A stretch of 64,000 nt of DNA, from the NCBI RefSeq assembly GCF_014217805.1, contig NZ_CP055156.1, positions 3,168,585 through 3,232,584 on the forward strand, in the 5' to 3' direction. A program made the position numbers and the translations under genes. The first letter of the stretch is position 1; the number at the start of each line of letters is the position of its first letter. The notes under the pieces are model-generated. The model ran no database searches. It was not told the DNA's origin and saw nothing but the letters and a program-made list of their open reading frames with translations. This document shows, piece by piece, positions 19,401 through 26,911 of the stretch. The stretch is from Adhaeribacter swui. Lineage in GTDB: Bacteria; Bacteroidota; Bacteroidia; Cytophagales; Hymenobacteraceae.

Positions 19401-19499
19401 TATAGCCATTGCCAGGGCAGCTATACTCAAAACAACCAGTAAGTATAAAAGAAAAGGGCCGCCTTTACGCCGGCCGCCCAGTAGATTTTGTTCTGCCAT
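16455..19499 (-). CDS. Large membrane protein with C-terminal TPR region
   Basis: I do not recognise a named family. The 1014-residue protein begins with a short basic tail and has about ten or eleven hydrophobic helices in residues 15-405, with a last one around MGSMLLLALIFRSTF. From about residue 415 to the end it is a soluble, Ala/Leu/Tyr-rich region with TPR-like helical pairs (for example AERFYTEGTIYSHHN, ALLNNKALLYE, AASYFQKARERRLPEAELPYLYALAH). Such a layout suggests a membrane-anchored scaffold, perhaps for envelope or cell-division proteins; this is inference. It starts 16 bp after gatC, so it is probably in one operon with gatC and the plsC-like gene. Confidence 0.8.
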   Translation of the reverse strand: MAEQNLLGGRRKGGPFLLYLLVVLSIAALAMAIFHYFTGSDRVMPWQPEAELFPVSATLTRFNSLYQSFQIPITGFLVSERFDVGLPVLQPELASVFLAILSLALAVYFTIISAFSRWPYIICMALAMIYLATFNFDLLRLNQEYNQILLVIVLGVLVLVSYGFQAFFTRVKLAIRFLVFCVLLGLIAIIIGNQSQYSATLSAMQLVNYSSLAAFVASGLFIFLIAFENIHGLLWINTQGPSPQRRFGLWHFVLIGLLYLANLLLLYLKNADIIQLDFYYVDPFIILLLSIIAGYWGWQRREIQYQRYFTFKNGVAYLYLVLAINCLLTIGYAFATANTPLISAFTDVIVYTHLAYGFLFFLYILLNFYKLIQQRLAVYKVVFDPKQIPFFTVYIMGSMLLLALIFRSTFSVYHKAEAGYYNYLGDFYKAASNNLLAERFYTEGTIYSHHNVKSTYALAGLYRERTYTTAEINLLKDGLAGGPNEKLYVRMAATQTDKKDFFNHLFLLNQGLQAIPNSPALLNNKALLYETTTLSDSTAYFYNQALQAASGKYKDLVQSNRLAFFLKNSDPQQALAVAEQTGEQSNEPALKSNLTLLQILQEKPAPAPTSAELTLKAFSASEFALYYHRTLQNIIKATPQTVKQLDQLIKLPGNAPYQENLILLKALAQFYSGQIYAARNTLENQALASESTAGYYYYLIGTWLMEQKLYPAAASYFQKARERRLPEAELPYLYALAHTPDKNTAYAAAQEASNNLTDPAEKAQASFLANVLNLTTSSVLTASDSLKVAYLTLYRPELTTPEFEKVINTLSAGKFKALAQAELAQHYIQTNNLNAAAQTTKTALALAQKDKSITPELNRLQATILVKQRNTAELNKLVPELRLSLAHQNEKLFFQAVAAEKINPKQAAALYRQVPQALIYQEDAVLAAANYFSQAQKNDNQAYELLLSSIKYNPFSARLYQAYVFTSLKLGFIDFAQTAAEELKSLLSPEEYAIFRSNYEQKLKEKQESFPDWN

Positions 19500-19515
19500 T
19501 TAGGGATTTAAACGC

Positions 19516-19803
19516 TTAGTCTAACACTTTGGGTACTCTAAAATAGTCAGAATCTTTGCGCGGCGCATTTTTCAGGCCTTCATCGTGGGTAATAATGGTT
19601 TTTGCCACATCGGGGCGCAACACATTTACTTCTTCGCTCATGTGCAGCAGCGGCTCTACGGCCGAGGTATCCAGTTCGCGCAGTTTTTCCATCCAATCCA
19701 GAATTTTATTCAGGTCCTGCAGCATTTCCTGTTCTTTGGTTGGGTCAAATTCCAGACGGGCTAAATGTGCTAACTTCCGGATCGTTTGTATATCGGTGCT
19801 CAT
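19516..19803 (-). CDS. gatC: Asp-tRNA(Asn)/Glu-tRNA(Gln) amidotransferase subunit C
   Basis: GatC is the small stabilising subunit of the GatCAB amidotransferase, which converts mischarged Glu-tRNA(Gln) and Asp-tRNA(Asn) to the correct amides. The 95-residue length is normal. IRKLAHLARLEF (residues 8-19), LNKILDWMEKLRELDTSAVEPL (31-52) and LRPDV near residue 62 are characteristic. The ATG at 19803 gives the expected N-terminus. The first 59 bases of the gene also encode the last 19 residues of the upstream plsC-like gene in another frame, so the two are translationally coupled. gatA and gatB are not in the window. Confidence 0.95.
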   Translation of the reverse strand: MSTDIQTIRKLAHLARLEFDPTKEQEMLQDLNKILDWMEKLRELDTSAVEPLLHMSEEVNVLRPDVAKTIITHDEGLKNAPRKDSDYFRVPKVLD

Positions 19804-20548
19804 AATGGTTATGTAAACTTAAATCGGCTTGAATTATATTAAATACTTTATTTTTTAAATTTTCTAAATCGGCCAAAGTTAATCCAACCGTAGAAATCGG
19901 TTCAAAAAAGGTGATTTTTAAAGGGTGCCACTTCACAATAAATTTACCATCTACGTCGGGTAAAAAAATGTGATTGTAAGGCATAGAAACCGGTACAATG
20001 GGCACCTGCTTTTCGATGGCTAATTTAAAAGGCCCGTCTTTAAAGGGCAACATATCGTAGCCGGCATTTTCCGAAATGGTGCCTTCCGGAAAAATTACCA
20101 CCGAACGACCTTGATCAATGGTGCGCCCCGATTGAATATACGATTTAGCCCGGCTTACGGCACTTCTGCGATCGACGGAGATATACAACTTATTGTAAAT
20201 AGGCCCCCATAGCGGCACTTTGGCCAGTGAGCTTTTGCCCACAAAATTTAAATAACCGGGCACGCTGTTTAACAGCAACGGAATATCGATGTAGGAGCTG
20301 TGATTGGGGGTATAAATATAGGGCGTGTTGCGGTTAAGCTTGGTTTTACGGATAATGGTAAGGGGCAAGCCGTACATGCGCAATTGCGTAAAAGACCAGA
20401 AACGGTTTAAATTATGCGCGTACCGGTACCAGCGAGGCTTCTGGATAAATACCCAAAACAAAGGATACATTAGAAAGAACGGAAGCACAAACCAGATAAC
20501 ACACCAGCCCGCGTAAATTGCCCGTACTATTTTAACCAGCAGCTTCAT
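19745..20548 (-). CDS. 1-acyl-sn-glycerol-3-phosphate acyltransferase family protein (PlsC-like)
   Basis: This is a 267-residue membrane acyltransferase that would add the second acyl chain to lysophosphatidic acid. A hydrophobic N-terminal segment (residues 10-35) precedes the acyltransferase domain. NHSSYID (about residues 80-86) is the H(x4)D catalytic motif and FPEGT (about 154-158) is the phosphate-binding motif; IVPVSM near residue 188 is the fourth family motif. Its 3' end overlaps gatC by 59 bp in a different frame, so the C-terminal NDPEVSTFSPSGI tail is encoded inside gatC. The overlap is long for two conserved genes and implies one transcript. Confidence 0.92.
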   Translation of the reverse strand: MKLLVKIVRAIYAGWCVIWFVLPFFLMYPLFWVFIQKPRWYRYAHNLNRFWSFTQLRMYGLPLTIIRKTKLNRNTPYIYTPNHSSYIDIPLLLNSVPGYLNFVGKSSLAKVPLWGPIYNKLYISVDRRSAVSRAKSYIQSGRTIDQGRSVVIFPEGTISENAGYDMLPFKDGPFKLAIEKQVPIVPVSMPYNHIFLPDVDGKFIVKWHPLKITFFEPISTVGLTLADLENLKNKVFNIIQADLSLHNHYEHRYTNDPEVSTFSPSGI

Positions 20549-20693
20549 GAAGGCAAAAGTACAAATATTCGGTTTAAGTTCACGGTTGGGGTGTATTTTT
20601 CCATTAACTGTTAACGCAGTAACACCAATTTTTAAAATTTTAAATAATTGTAAATCTCAAATCCTCGTTCGGTTATAGGTGGCTCAATTTACA

Positions 20694-21248
20694 TTATTTC
20701 ACCTGATTAATAATTTTATCGGCTTTTAAAATGCCGGCAATACTTAAGCCATCGGTAATTTCGCCGTCCATAACCATGCGTACCGCCTCGCTTAAAGGTA
20801 CTTTTTTGATTACCAACTCTTCGGTTTCTTCGTGTTCCATTTCGCCAGCGGTTAAATTTTGGGCTAGGTACAAATAACCAAATTCGCTGGTAACGGAGTT
20901 TGACGTGTGAATGCGGCCCAGGTTAGTCCAGGTAGCGGCGGTAAAACCGGTTTCTTCTTTTAATTCCCGCTTCGCCGATTCCAGGGCATCAATGCCGTGC
21001 GGGCCGCCGCCTTCCGGTATTTCCCAGGAGTACTCGTTTAAGGGATAGCGGTATTGGCCCACCAAATACGTATTGCCTTCCGCATCGATGGGCACTACGC
21101 CAATGGCCATATTTTTAAAATCTACTACGCCGTAAATGCCGCGGCCGCCTTTAGGGTTAATTACCTGGTCTTCGCGCAGGCTTAGCCAGGGGTTTTCGTA
21201 AATAGGCTTGCTTGATAGGGTAGTCCAGGGGTTTTCGTGTTCGTTCAT
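20694..21248 (-). CDS. Nudix hydrolase (ADP-ribose pyrophosphatase-like)
   Basis: This is a 184-residue Nudix enzyme, probably cleaving ADP-ribose or another nucleoside diphosphate sugar in the cytoplasm. The Nudix helix ends in RELKEETGF (about residues 93-101), which carries the metal-binding glutamates, preceded by EIPEGGG. In my alignment the first Glu of the GX5EX7REUXEEXGU pattern is replaced by Ile (GPHGIDALESAK). This position is less critical than the REUXEE core, so activity is still likely. VGQYRYPLNEYSWEIPEGGG is typical of the ADPRase branch. It stands alone on its strand; upstream the DNA has degenerate short direct repeats. Confidence 0.9.
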   Translation of the reverse strand: MNEHENPWTTLSSKPIYENPWLSLREDQVINPKGGRGIYGVVDFKNMAIGVVPIDAEGNTYLVGQYRYPLNEYSWEIPEGGGPHGIDALESAKRELKEETGFTAATWTNLGRIHTSNSVTSEFGYLYLAQNLTAGEMEHEETEELVIKKVPLSEAVRMVMDGEITDGLSIAGILKADKIINQVK

Positions 21249-21249
21249 A

Positions 21250-21292
21250 GTTAAGTTGCAGGTGGCAAGTTACAGGTTGCAAGTTAGAAAAG
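21250..21292. repeat. Short degenerate direct repeats upstream of the Nudix gene
   Basis: Variants of the unit GCAAGTTACAGGTT (GTTGCAGGTG, GCAAGTTACAGGTT, GCAAGTTAG) follow one another in the 40 bases before the Nudix start codon. A possibly related degenerate run with TCTAATATCT occurs at 21330-21355 and at 41615-41640. They look like the low-complexity intergenic repeats common in Bacteroidota; a function is not evident. Confidence 0.4.
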
Positions 21293-21370
21293 TTAAAATT
21301 TAAAAAATGAGCATTCCGTTAATTACGCAGAAGTCCAATATCTAATATCTTGATAGTTATTTCTTTTTAC

Positions 21371-22162
21371 TTAAATGGTGGTATAATGCCGGCGCAACCA
21401 TTCGCTTAAACCATTCAAGCCCGGAAACAATACACGCTCGGTAATATTCGCCTGGTCCAATTTATCGCGGATTTCCCACTTTAACCGGGCCGGAATAATT
21501 ATCCGGAAATACAAATCGGGCCGTTCTTCCAACCAATCGCTGAGTAAAGCTGTGGCGCTCGACATCATCGAAAACAAAGCAAACTGGTGCACAATGCGGC
21601 CGTCTAAAGAAGGCGGCTCCAGAAACAAAACGTAATCTTCTTCCTGAAAAGCGGTTAATTCTTTTAAAGAACTGCATACGGGCTCCAGTACTTCGGGCGT
21701 AAAAACGTTAGAACCTTCGGCTGATATGGCATCTTTTAAGACCGGCGGCAGATGTGCGTTTGACTTTACGTAGTTTACGCACCAGATTACGGCATCGGTA
21801 TCGTAGTTAAGTAAGTTATTGGTGGCAAAATGCAAAGCTACAAACGGCGAGTACGTCCAGTCGAGGAGGCGAGTGGGCAAACCGTGGTGTTGGGCTACGG
21901 CTAGCCAGTTCCAAAGCGAATTGCCGGGAGCCGCGTCGCGGTGTGCGTATTTCCGGAAGTTGCGGAGTAAGTGCGGTTCCAGTTTCGGGTAATCGCCGCC
22001 CAGCCGGATTAAACTGGTTGATAATTCGAAATCTTTATTCCACATGCCCCGGTACACATAAGACGACCGGTAGCGGTTTATTTTATCGTCCCAGGAATCG
22101 TGAAACAGCGCGTTTTGTAATTCTTCCCATGATTTTACCAGAATATCATTATCCATCCGCAT
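21371..22162 (-). CDS. FRG-domain protein
   Basis: This 263-residue protein carries the FRG domain, named for a conserved Phe/Arg/Gly motif, here as VYRGMW near residue 37. The second hallmark, QHHGLPTRLLDWTYSPFVALHFA (about residues 90-113), is very well kept. The biochemical role of FRG domains is not established; they occur alone and in mobile or defence-associated gene sets. No signal peptide or membrane helix is seen, so it is cytoplasmic. ATGs at 22162 and 22156 are both possible starts. It lies alone between a Nudix gene and a divergent sugar transporter operon, with no other defence gene nearby. Confidence 0.88.
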   Translation of the reverse strand: MRMDNDILVKSWEELQNALFHDSWDDKINRYRSSYVYRGMWNKDFELSTSLIRLGGDYPKLEPHLLRNFRKYAHRDAAPGNSLWNWLAVAQHHGLPTRLLDWTYSPFVALHFATNNLLNYDTDAVIWCVNYVKSNAHLPPVLKDAISAEGSNVFTPEVLEPVCSSLKELTAFQEEDYVLFLEPPSLDGRIVHQFALFSMMSSATALLSDWLEERPDLYFRIIIPARLKWEIRDKLDQANITERVLFPGLNGLSEWLRRHYTTI

Positions 22163-22537
22163 ATGTTAAAGCCGCATTAAGTTTTCTGTCCCGTATACGC
22201 GAACCCGGCAAATTGTATGTTAAAAATTAAGCTCTAACCCAATTTTGAAATAAAGCCGAGCCAGCGAGTAAAATGCGGGAGTGTAAAATTAGGAAGTCTG
22301 GTGGCGCCAATCTGCCCGGCAATAAAAAATGGCCGAATCGTTTTAATAAAAATTTATTTTCCTATTTTCACCACGCGATGAGCTGGGTTTAAACAAGACT
22401 GTCCCATTTTAATTAATAAAATAATGGTTTCTGATCTTGCTCAAAATTGTAAGGAATAAGGCTGATTTTTAAAATTTTGCTATTCTGCCCCGTGGCTTAT
22501 AAAAGGTGCTCCTAAGGTTTAATAATTAATATTTAAA
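22163..22537. other. Divergent intergenic region before sugar ABC operon
   Basis: This 375-bp region separates the minus-strand FRG gene from the plus-strand sugar transporter operon and should hold promoters for both. I see no convincing TAnnTTTG box and no regulator gene adjacent. The 60 bp before the binding-protein start are A/T-rich with TAATAATTAATATTTAAA just before the ATG, the usual leader type here. Confidence 0.45.
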
Positions 22538-23578
22538 ATGATCATTAATCGAAACAATTTTTTTAAAAAAACACTGGTTTTGGGCCTGATGGCCGTTACA
22601 ACCGCTTTTACTGCCTGTAACAATAATTCGTCTTCTACCCAGGAAAGTGGTAGCGCCTCCAGTGCAGCTTCGGGCGAACAGTTAAAAATAGCCGTTATTC
22701 CCAAAGGGGCCACCCACACGTACTGGAAAAGCGCGCACGCCGGCGCCATGAAAGCCGCTAAAGAACTGGGCAATGTAGAGGTAATCTGGCAAGGGCCGCA
22801 AAAAGAAGACGACCGGCAAATGCAGATACAAGTGGTGCAAAATTTTATTAGCCGGGGCGTTGATGGCATTGTATTGGCCCCCCTGGACGAGCGTAGTTTG
22901 GTGCCGCCGGTAAAAGCCGCCATTAAGAGAAAAATTCCGGTGGTGATATTCGACTCCGACCTGGCCGCTAAAGATTACGCCAGCTACATTGCTACCGATA
23001 ACTTTGCCGGTGGTAAATTATGCGCCAAACGCATGGCCGAACTAACCGGCGGTAAAGGCAATATTATTTTGTTGCGCTACAGCGAAGGCTCCGCCAGCAC
23101 CCACGCCCGCGAAGAAGGCTTTTTGGCCGGCATGAAAGAATATGCCCCTAACGCTAAAATTGTTTCGTCGAACCAATATGCGGGTGCCACCATGGAAAAA
23201 GCGTTTCAAGCATCGCAGAACTTACTCAACCGCTTTGCTACTGTAGACGGGGTTTTCTGCCCGAATGAATCGTCTACGCAAGGCATGCTGCGGGCTTTGC
23301 AAACTGCCGGTAAAGTCGGTAAAGTTAAATTAGTCGGCTTTGATTCTAACGAAACTTTGGTATCTGCGCTTAATCAGGGCACTATTCAGGGTTTAGCCTT
23401 GCAAGATCCGTTTAACATGGGCTATTTAGGCGTTAAAACCGCAGTAGCCGTTATTAAAGGCGAAAAATTTGAAAAACTGGTAGATACCGGCATTTCGATG
23501 GCAACAAAAGAAAACATTAACGACCCGGCCATTAAAGCCCTCCTTACGCCCGATTTAAAAACCTGGCTGAACGAATAA
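22538..23578 (+). CDS. Sugar ABC transporter substrate-binding lipoprotein (RbsB-like)
   Basis: This is a periplasmic binding protein of the ribose/xylose/galactose class (PBP type 1), 346 residues. The signal peptide ends with a lipobox at Cys27 (TAFTAC-NNNSS), so it is membrane-anchored, unlike the soluble Escherichia coli RbsB. The mature part starts with KIAVIPKGATHTYWKSAHAGAMKAAKEL, and later VDGIVLAPLDERSL, VVIFDSDL and KVKLVGFDSNE are landmarks of the family. It is the first gene of a three-gene operon with a double ATPase (103 bp gap) and a permease. The sugar is not certain; neighbouring enzymes suggest a pentose, deoxy sugar or sugar acid. Confidence 0.93.
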   Translation: MIINRNNFFKKTLVLGLMAVTTAFTACNNNSSSTQESGSASSAASGEQLKIAVIPKGATHTYWKSAHAGAMKAAKELGNVEVIWQGPQKEDDRQMQIQVVQNFISRGVDGIVLAPLDERSLVPPVKAAIKRKIPVVIFDSDLAAKDYASYIATDNFAGGKLCAKRMAELTGGKGNIILLRYSEGSASTHAREEGFLAGMKEYAPNAKIVSSNQYAGATMEKAFQASQNLLNRFATVDGVFCPNESSTQGMLRALQTAGKVGKVKLVGFDSNETLVSALNQGTIQGLALQDPFNMGYLGVKTAVAVIKGEKFEKLVDTGISMATKENINDPAIKALLTPDLKTWLNE

Positions 23579-23681
23579 GGGATAGATCATAGTCCATGGC
23601 TGATGGTTCACGGAAAATAATTGGGTAGTTAGCTTGGGTGTAGAACATTCTAGTAAGTTTTTACTTAAAATTTAAAAATTC

Positions 23682-25178
23682 TTGCTGCTCTCTTTAGAAA
23701 ATATAAGCAAAAGCTTTGGTCCGGTAAAGGCGTTAAAAAACGTGAGTTTACAAGTGGGGCAAGGCGAAGTGCACGCTTTAATCGGGGAAAACGGGGCCGG
23801 TAAAAGTACGCTCATGAAAATTTTGAGCGGCGCTTATACGCCCGATGGTGGTACCATGCATTTAGCCGGCCAGCCGTATGCGCCGACTTCCCCGGCGGCG
23901 GGCCGTAATTCCGGCATTGCCATGATTTACCAGGAACTCACGCTGGCGCCGCATTTATCCATCGAAGAAAACATTATGCTGGGGCTGGAACGCTCGTCGT
24001 TTGGGTTTGTGCAAAAAGAACGGCAACGGGTAAAAGAAGCGTTAAACTGGCTCGGGCAAGGCCATCTGGATATGGACATGCCGGTGAGCCGGTTAAGTTT
24101 GGGTAAACAACAACTCGTGGAAATTGCCCGTGCTCTGGTAATCGATTCCCGGATTGTAATTCTGGACGAGCCCACCAGTTCTTTAACCGCCGAAGATGCC
24201 CAGGCTTTGTTTGGCGTAATCCGGAAATTAAAAGAAAATAACATCTCAGTTATCTACATCAGCCACTTTCTGGAAGAAGTAATGGAAATTGCTGACCGGT
24301 ATACCGTAATCCGGGACGGCGAATCCATTACGTCCGGTAATGTGGCCGAGGTAACTATTCCGGAAATTATCCGACACATGATTGGCCGCTCCGTCGAAGA
24401 TTTGTACCCCCAAATTCCGCACGAAATTGGCGAGCCGGTACTTACAGTAGATAAATTGGTGACCTTGCCTTATTGTAAAGAAGTGTCGTTTACGTTGCGG
24501 CGCGGCGAAATTTTGGGTATTTCGGGCCTGGTGGGTGCGGGGCGTTCCGAAACCATCCGCAGTGTTTTTGGGCTAGAATTGGTGAAGAACGGACAAGTAC
24601 AAATTAAAAATCACCCGGAATTGAACGCAGTATACCTGAATCCGGGCAAAGCTTTGGCCTCGGACCTGGATTTACTCAGCGAAAACCGGAAAGAAGAAGG
24701 TCTGGCATTAAACTTATCGGTAGCGGCTAATATTACCTTATCGGCGCTTAAAAAATACAGCAGGTTTGGTATATTAAATTTAAAAAAAGAATACGATACG
24801 GCGGCGGAGTGGTCGGAGAAAATGCGCATTAAATGCCGCGATCCGAAACAAGCCATTGGTAGTTTATCGGGCGGAAACCAACAGAAGGCATGCATTGCCC
24901 GGTTACTGCACCACGACAGTGATATTTTTTTCCTCGACGAACCTACCCGGGGCATTGATGTAGGCAGTAAAGCCGAAATTTACCGCTTGATTCAAACTTT
25001 AGCAGCAGCTGGCAAAGCCATTGTGGTGGTGAGTTCTTATTTACCGGAATTATTGGGCGTATGCGATACCTTAGCCGTGATGTACCGCGGGCAAATGTCG
25101 GAGGTAAAGCCGATACCCGCCTGGACTGAGCACGACATTATGTTATACGCTACTTCCGGAGCTGGCGTGGGTGCTTGA
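23682..25178 (+). CDS. Sugar ABC transporter ATP-binding protein (RbsA-like, two ATPase domains)
   Basis: This is a 498-residue ATPase with two fused nucleotide-binding domains, as in RbsA, XylG and MglA. Domain 1 has Walker A GENGAGKST (residues 36-44), LSLGKQQLVEIARAL and ILDEPTSSL. Domain 2 has the degenerate P-loop GLVGAGRSE (about 282-290) and LSGGNQQKACIARLL with FLDEPTRGIDVG, the normal pattern for this family. The start is a TTG at 23682; an in-frame TAA at 23673 leaves no room for an upstream ATG, and the TTG is followed directly by the family N-terminus. It energises import of the sugar bound by the upstream lipoprotein. Confidence 0.94.
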   Translation: MLLSLENISKSFGPVKALKNVSLQVGQGEVHALIGENGAGKSTLMKILSGAYTPDGGTMHLAGQPYAPTSPAAGRNSGIAMIYQELTLAPHLSIEENIMLGLERSSFGFVQKERQRVKEALNWLGQGHLDMDMPVSRLSLGKQQLVEIARALVIDSRIVILDEPTSSLTAEDAQALFGVIRKLKENNISVIYISHFLEEVMEIADRYTVIRDGESITSGNVAEVTIPEIIRHMIGRSVEDLYPQIPHEIGEPVLTVDKLVTLPYCKEVSFTLRRGEILGISGLVGAGRSETIRSVFGLELVKNGQVQIKNHPELNAVYLNPGKALASDLDLLSENRKEEGLALNLSVAANITLSALKKYSRFGILNLKKEYDTAAEWSEKMRIKCRDPKQAIGSLSGGNQQKACIARLLHHDSDIFFLDEPTRGIDVGSKAEIYRLIQTLAAAGKAIVVVSSYLPELLGVCDTLAVMYRGQMSEVKPIPAWTEHDIMLYATSGAGVGA

Positions 25179-25277
25179 GCTGTAAAGTAAAACTAAACTT
25201 GCTCTTACCTAAAAATTAATTAATTGCTTATCAAGCAAGCGCAGAATTTTCGTACTGGTGCCTATTATTTTTAAAAA

Positions 25278-26252
25278 ATGAATAAAGTTTTAGCCAAGTT
25301 CGGGCCTTTTTTCGGGCTTTTGTTTGTAATTATTCTCTTCACTATTCTTTGTCCGCCGCAGTTTAACTCCTTCGACAATGTAAAAACCATTCTTACGCAA
25401 AGCGTTATTGTGGGCATTGCCGCTTTCGGCATGACCATGATTATTATTTCGGGTGGTATCGATTTAAGTGTAGGTTCGCAAATTGCTTTGGGAACCGTGG
25501 TAATTGCTACGGTTATAAACCTGGGCGCAGGCCCCGATGCTACGGAGGTAAGCGGAATGGTGGCTTTTATGGCGGCTTTGGCGGCAATTGCGGCTTGTGC
25601 GTTGTGCGGCTTAATTATTGGCTCGTTTATCGCAAAGTTTAACATTGTACCCTTTATTGTAACGCTGGGTATGATGCAAATTGCCCGCGGCGTAGCCAAA
25701 TGGATTGCGAAAGAACAAACCATCAGTTCGCCGCCCAACGGCTTGCAGGATTTGATGCTCCTGGACCCGGAACCCTCCTGGTTAATTTTTGCCCCGGGCG
25801 TTTGGATTACATTGCTGTTATTTGCGGTGCTGGCCATTATTTTAAAATATACCGTATTCGGTCGGCACATTTTCGCGATTGGCTCTAATGAACTGACCGC
25901 CCGGCTTTGCGGCATTAAAGTAAATTTTAATAAAGCCTTGATTTATACCATCAGCGCTTTGTTTACCGGTATTGCTTCGGTGATGCAGTACAGTAATTTA
26001 ACAGTAGGCGACCCAACGGCCGCAAACGGCATGGAGCTCGATATTATTGCCGCCGTAGTAATTGGCGGTGGATCTTTAAGCGGTGGGGAAGGCAGCGCTT
26101 TAGGTTCTATTATTGGCGCTTTAATTATGGCGGTATTGCGCAATGGCTGCAACATGCTTGGTTTGCCCAACTACGTGCAGGAAATTATCATCGGGTTTAT
26201 AATCGTGGGCGCCGTTTTAGTCGACCGTTTAAAACACCGGGTCAGCGCTTAA
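25278..26252 (+). CDS. Sugar ABC transporter permease (RbsC-like)
   Basis: This is the inner-membrane permease of the ribose/xylose-type importer, 324 residues with about eight to ten hydrophobic helices. IIISGGIDLSVGSQIALGTV (about residues 55-74) is the most conserved segment of the BPD_transp_2 family, and AAVVIGGGSLSGGEGSALGSIIGA near residue 253 is the second landmark. It ends with a hydrophobic segment and short basic tail (VDRLKHRVSA). It is the last gene of the operon; a long stem-loop terminator follows at 26329-26375. Confidence 0.95.
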   Translation: MNKVLAKFGPFFGLLFVIILFTILCPPQFNSFDNVKTILTQSVIVGIAAFGMTMIIISGGIDLSVGSQIALGTVVIATVINLGAGPDATEVSGMVAFMAALAAIAACALCGLIIGSFIAKFNIVPFIVTLGMMQIARGVAKWIAKEQTISSPPNGLQDLMLLDPEPSWLIFAPGVWITLLLFAVLAIILKYTVFGRHIFAIGSNELTARLCGIKVNFNKALIYTISALFTGIASVMQYSNLTVGDPTAANGMELDIIAAVVIGGGSLSGGEGSALGSIIGALIMAVLRNGCNMLGLPNYVQEIIIGFIIVGAVLVDRLKHRVSA

Positions 26253-26328
26253 TTTTTTAAAAATTTCTTTTTTGAGTGAAGCACTAGTCGCAATGCGCCT
26301 TTACTAAAGTTGCTTTGGCAGTAAACTA

Positions 26329-26375
26329 AAAGCCCATTTAGAGTCAATGATCATCATTCCCTCTGGATGGGCTTT
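26329..26375 (+). terminator. Terminator of the sugar ABC operon
   Basis: Arms AAAGCCCATTTAGAG and CTCTGGATGGGCTTT pair over 15 positions with two G-T wobbles, followed by CTAATTTTTA. It lies 77 bp past the permease stop. Confidence 0.75.
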
Positions 26376-26448
26376 CTAATTTTTAAAAATTTCTTTTGTT
26401 GTGTTTATACTACATAGGAAGAAGCAGTTGCTATTGCTGTTTTTCGTT

Positions 26449-26629
26449 GGAGCCTTTTCAAGCCTCCATGCTGTGGTGCTATCTAGCTTGCTGACTTCAA
26501 GTTTTGCCTCATGGCCGGCGGGCCTCGTTTAGCTATTTCGCACTCGCTAGCCTTCCTTTCCTCGACTGCGTCTGCGGAATTTTGCTGCGCAAAACCGGAA
26601 CCCTAGCAGGTGCTCAACAGCCAAACTGG
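26449..26629 (-). repeat. 181-bp structured repeat, copy A
   Basis: Read on the minus strand from CCAGTTTGG (26629) to GGCTCC (26449), this copy aligns without any gap to 61394-61574, with 142 of 181 positions identical by hand count. Fully shared blocks include ATTCCGCAGACG, GTCGAGGAAAGGAAG, AAACGAGGCCCGCCGGCCA and GAGGCAAAACTT. Hairpin 1 is TTTTGC-GCA-GCAAAA and terminal hairpin 2 is GGAGGCTT-GAA-AAGGCTCC (one G-G mismatch). In the other copy the same positions form different but paired sequences. It could be a structured RNA, a small non-autonomous mobile repeat, or a structured terminator; no open reading frame is kept. Confidence 0.85.
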
Positions 26630-26911
26630 GATCGGTTGGGAGTAGCTCCTGTTTAATCCGGAAGAAAGGAAAGTCGTAGCTTAATGTAGCTAACACCAGT
26701 TTAGCCCTTTAGTTGTGCTTAGAGTTAGCGCAGCGCTCTAAGCACTTATCTCGGATTGGCGAAATAGGATAGGGCATTCGGATAAAGGCCAATCAGGAGA
26801 TTGGCTGAACGAAAAATGGGTAGAGACCGCTAACGCGAACTCTACCCATAACTATCAAATCTGCCTAAAACGGCACTTATTCAAAATTTTAAAATTTTAA
26901 AAATTATATAA

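Larger units (their letters stand above)
26253..26911. other. 659-bp convergent intergenic region rich in hairpins
   Basis: No gene is credible here. It contains the transporter terminator (26329-26375), one copy of a 181-bp structured repeat (26449-26629, minus orientation), and then strong separate hairpins at 26715-26745 (nine-base arms GTGCTTAGA/TCTAAGCAC) and 26817-26848 (nine-base arms TGGGTAGAG/CTCTACCCA), plus GCCAAT/ATTGGC between them. The region lies between the convergent permease and dehydrogenase genes. Confidence 0.8.

Noticed and set aside
21371-22162. FRG gene as part of an anti-phage island
   Set aside because: Neighbours are housekeeping genes and no nuclease, methylase or other defence gene is near.
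25271-25915. A 214-codon open frame on the minus strand across the permease gene
   Set aside because: It is a shadow of the plus-strand permease, with a low-complexity translation and no family features.
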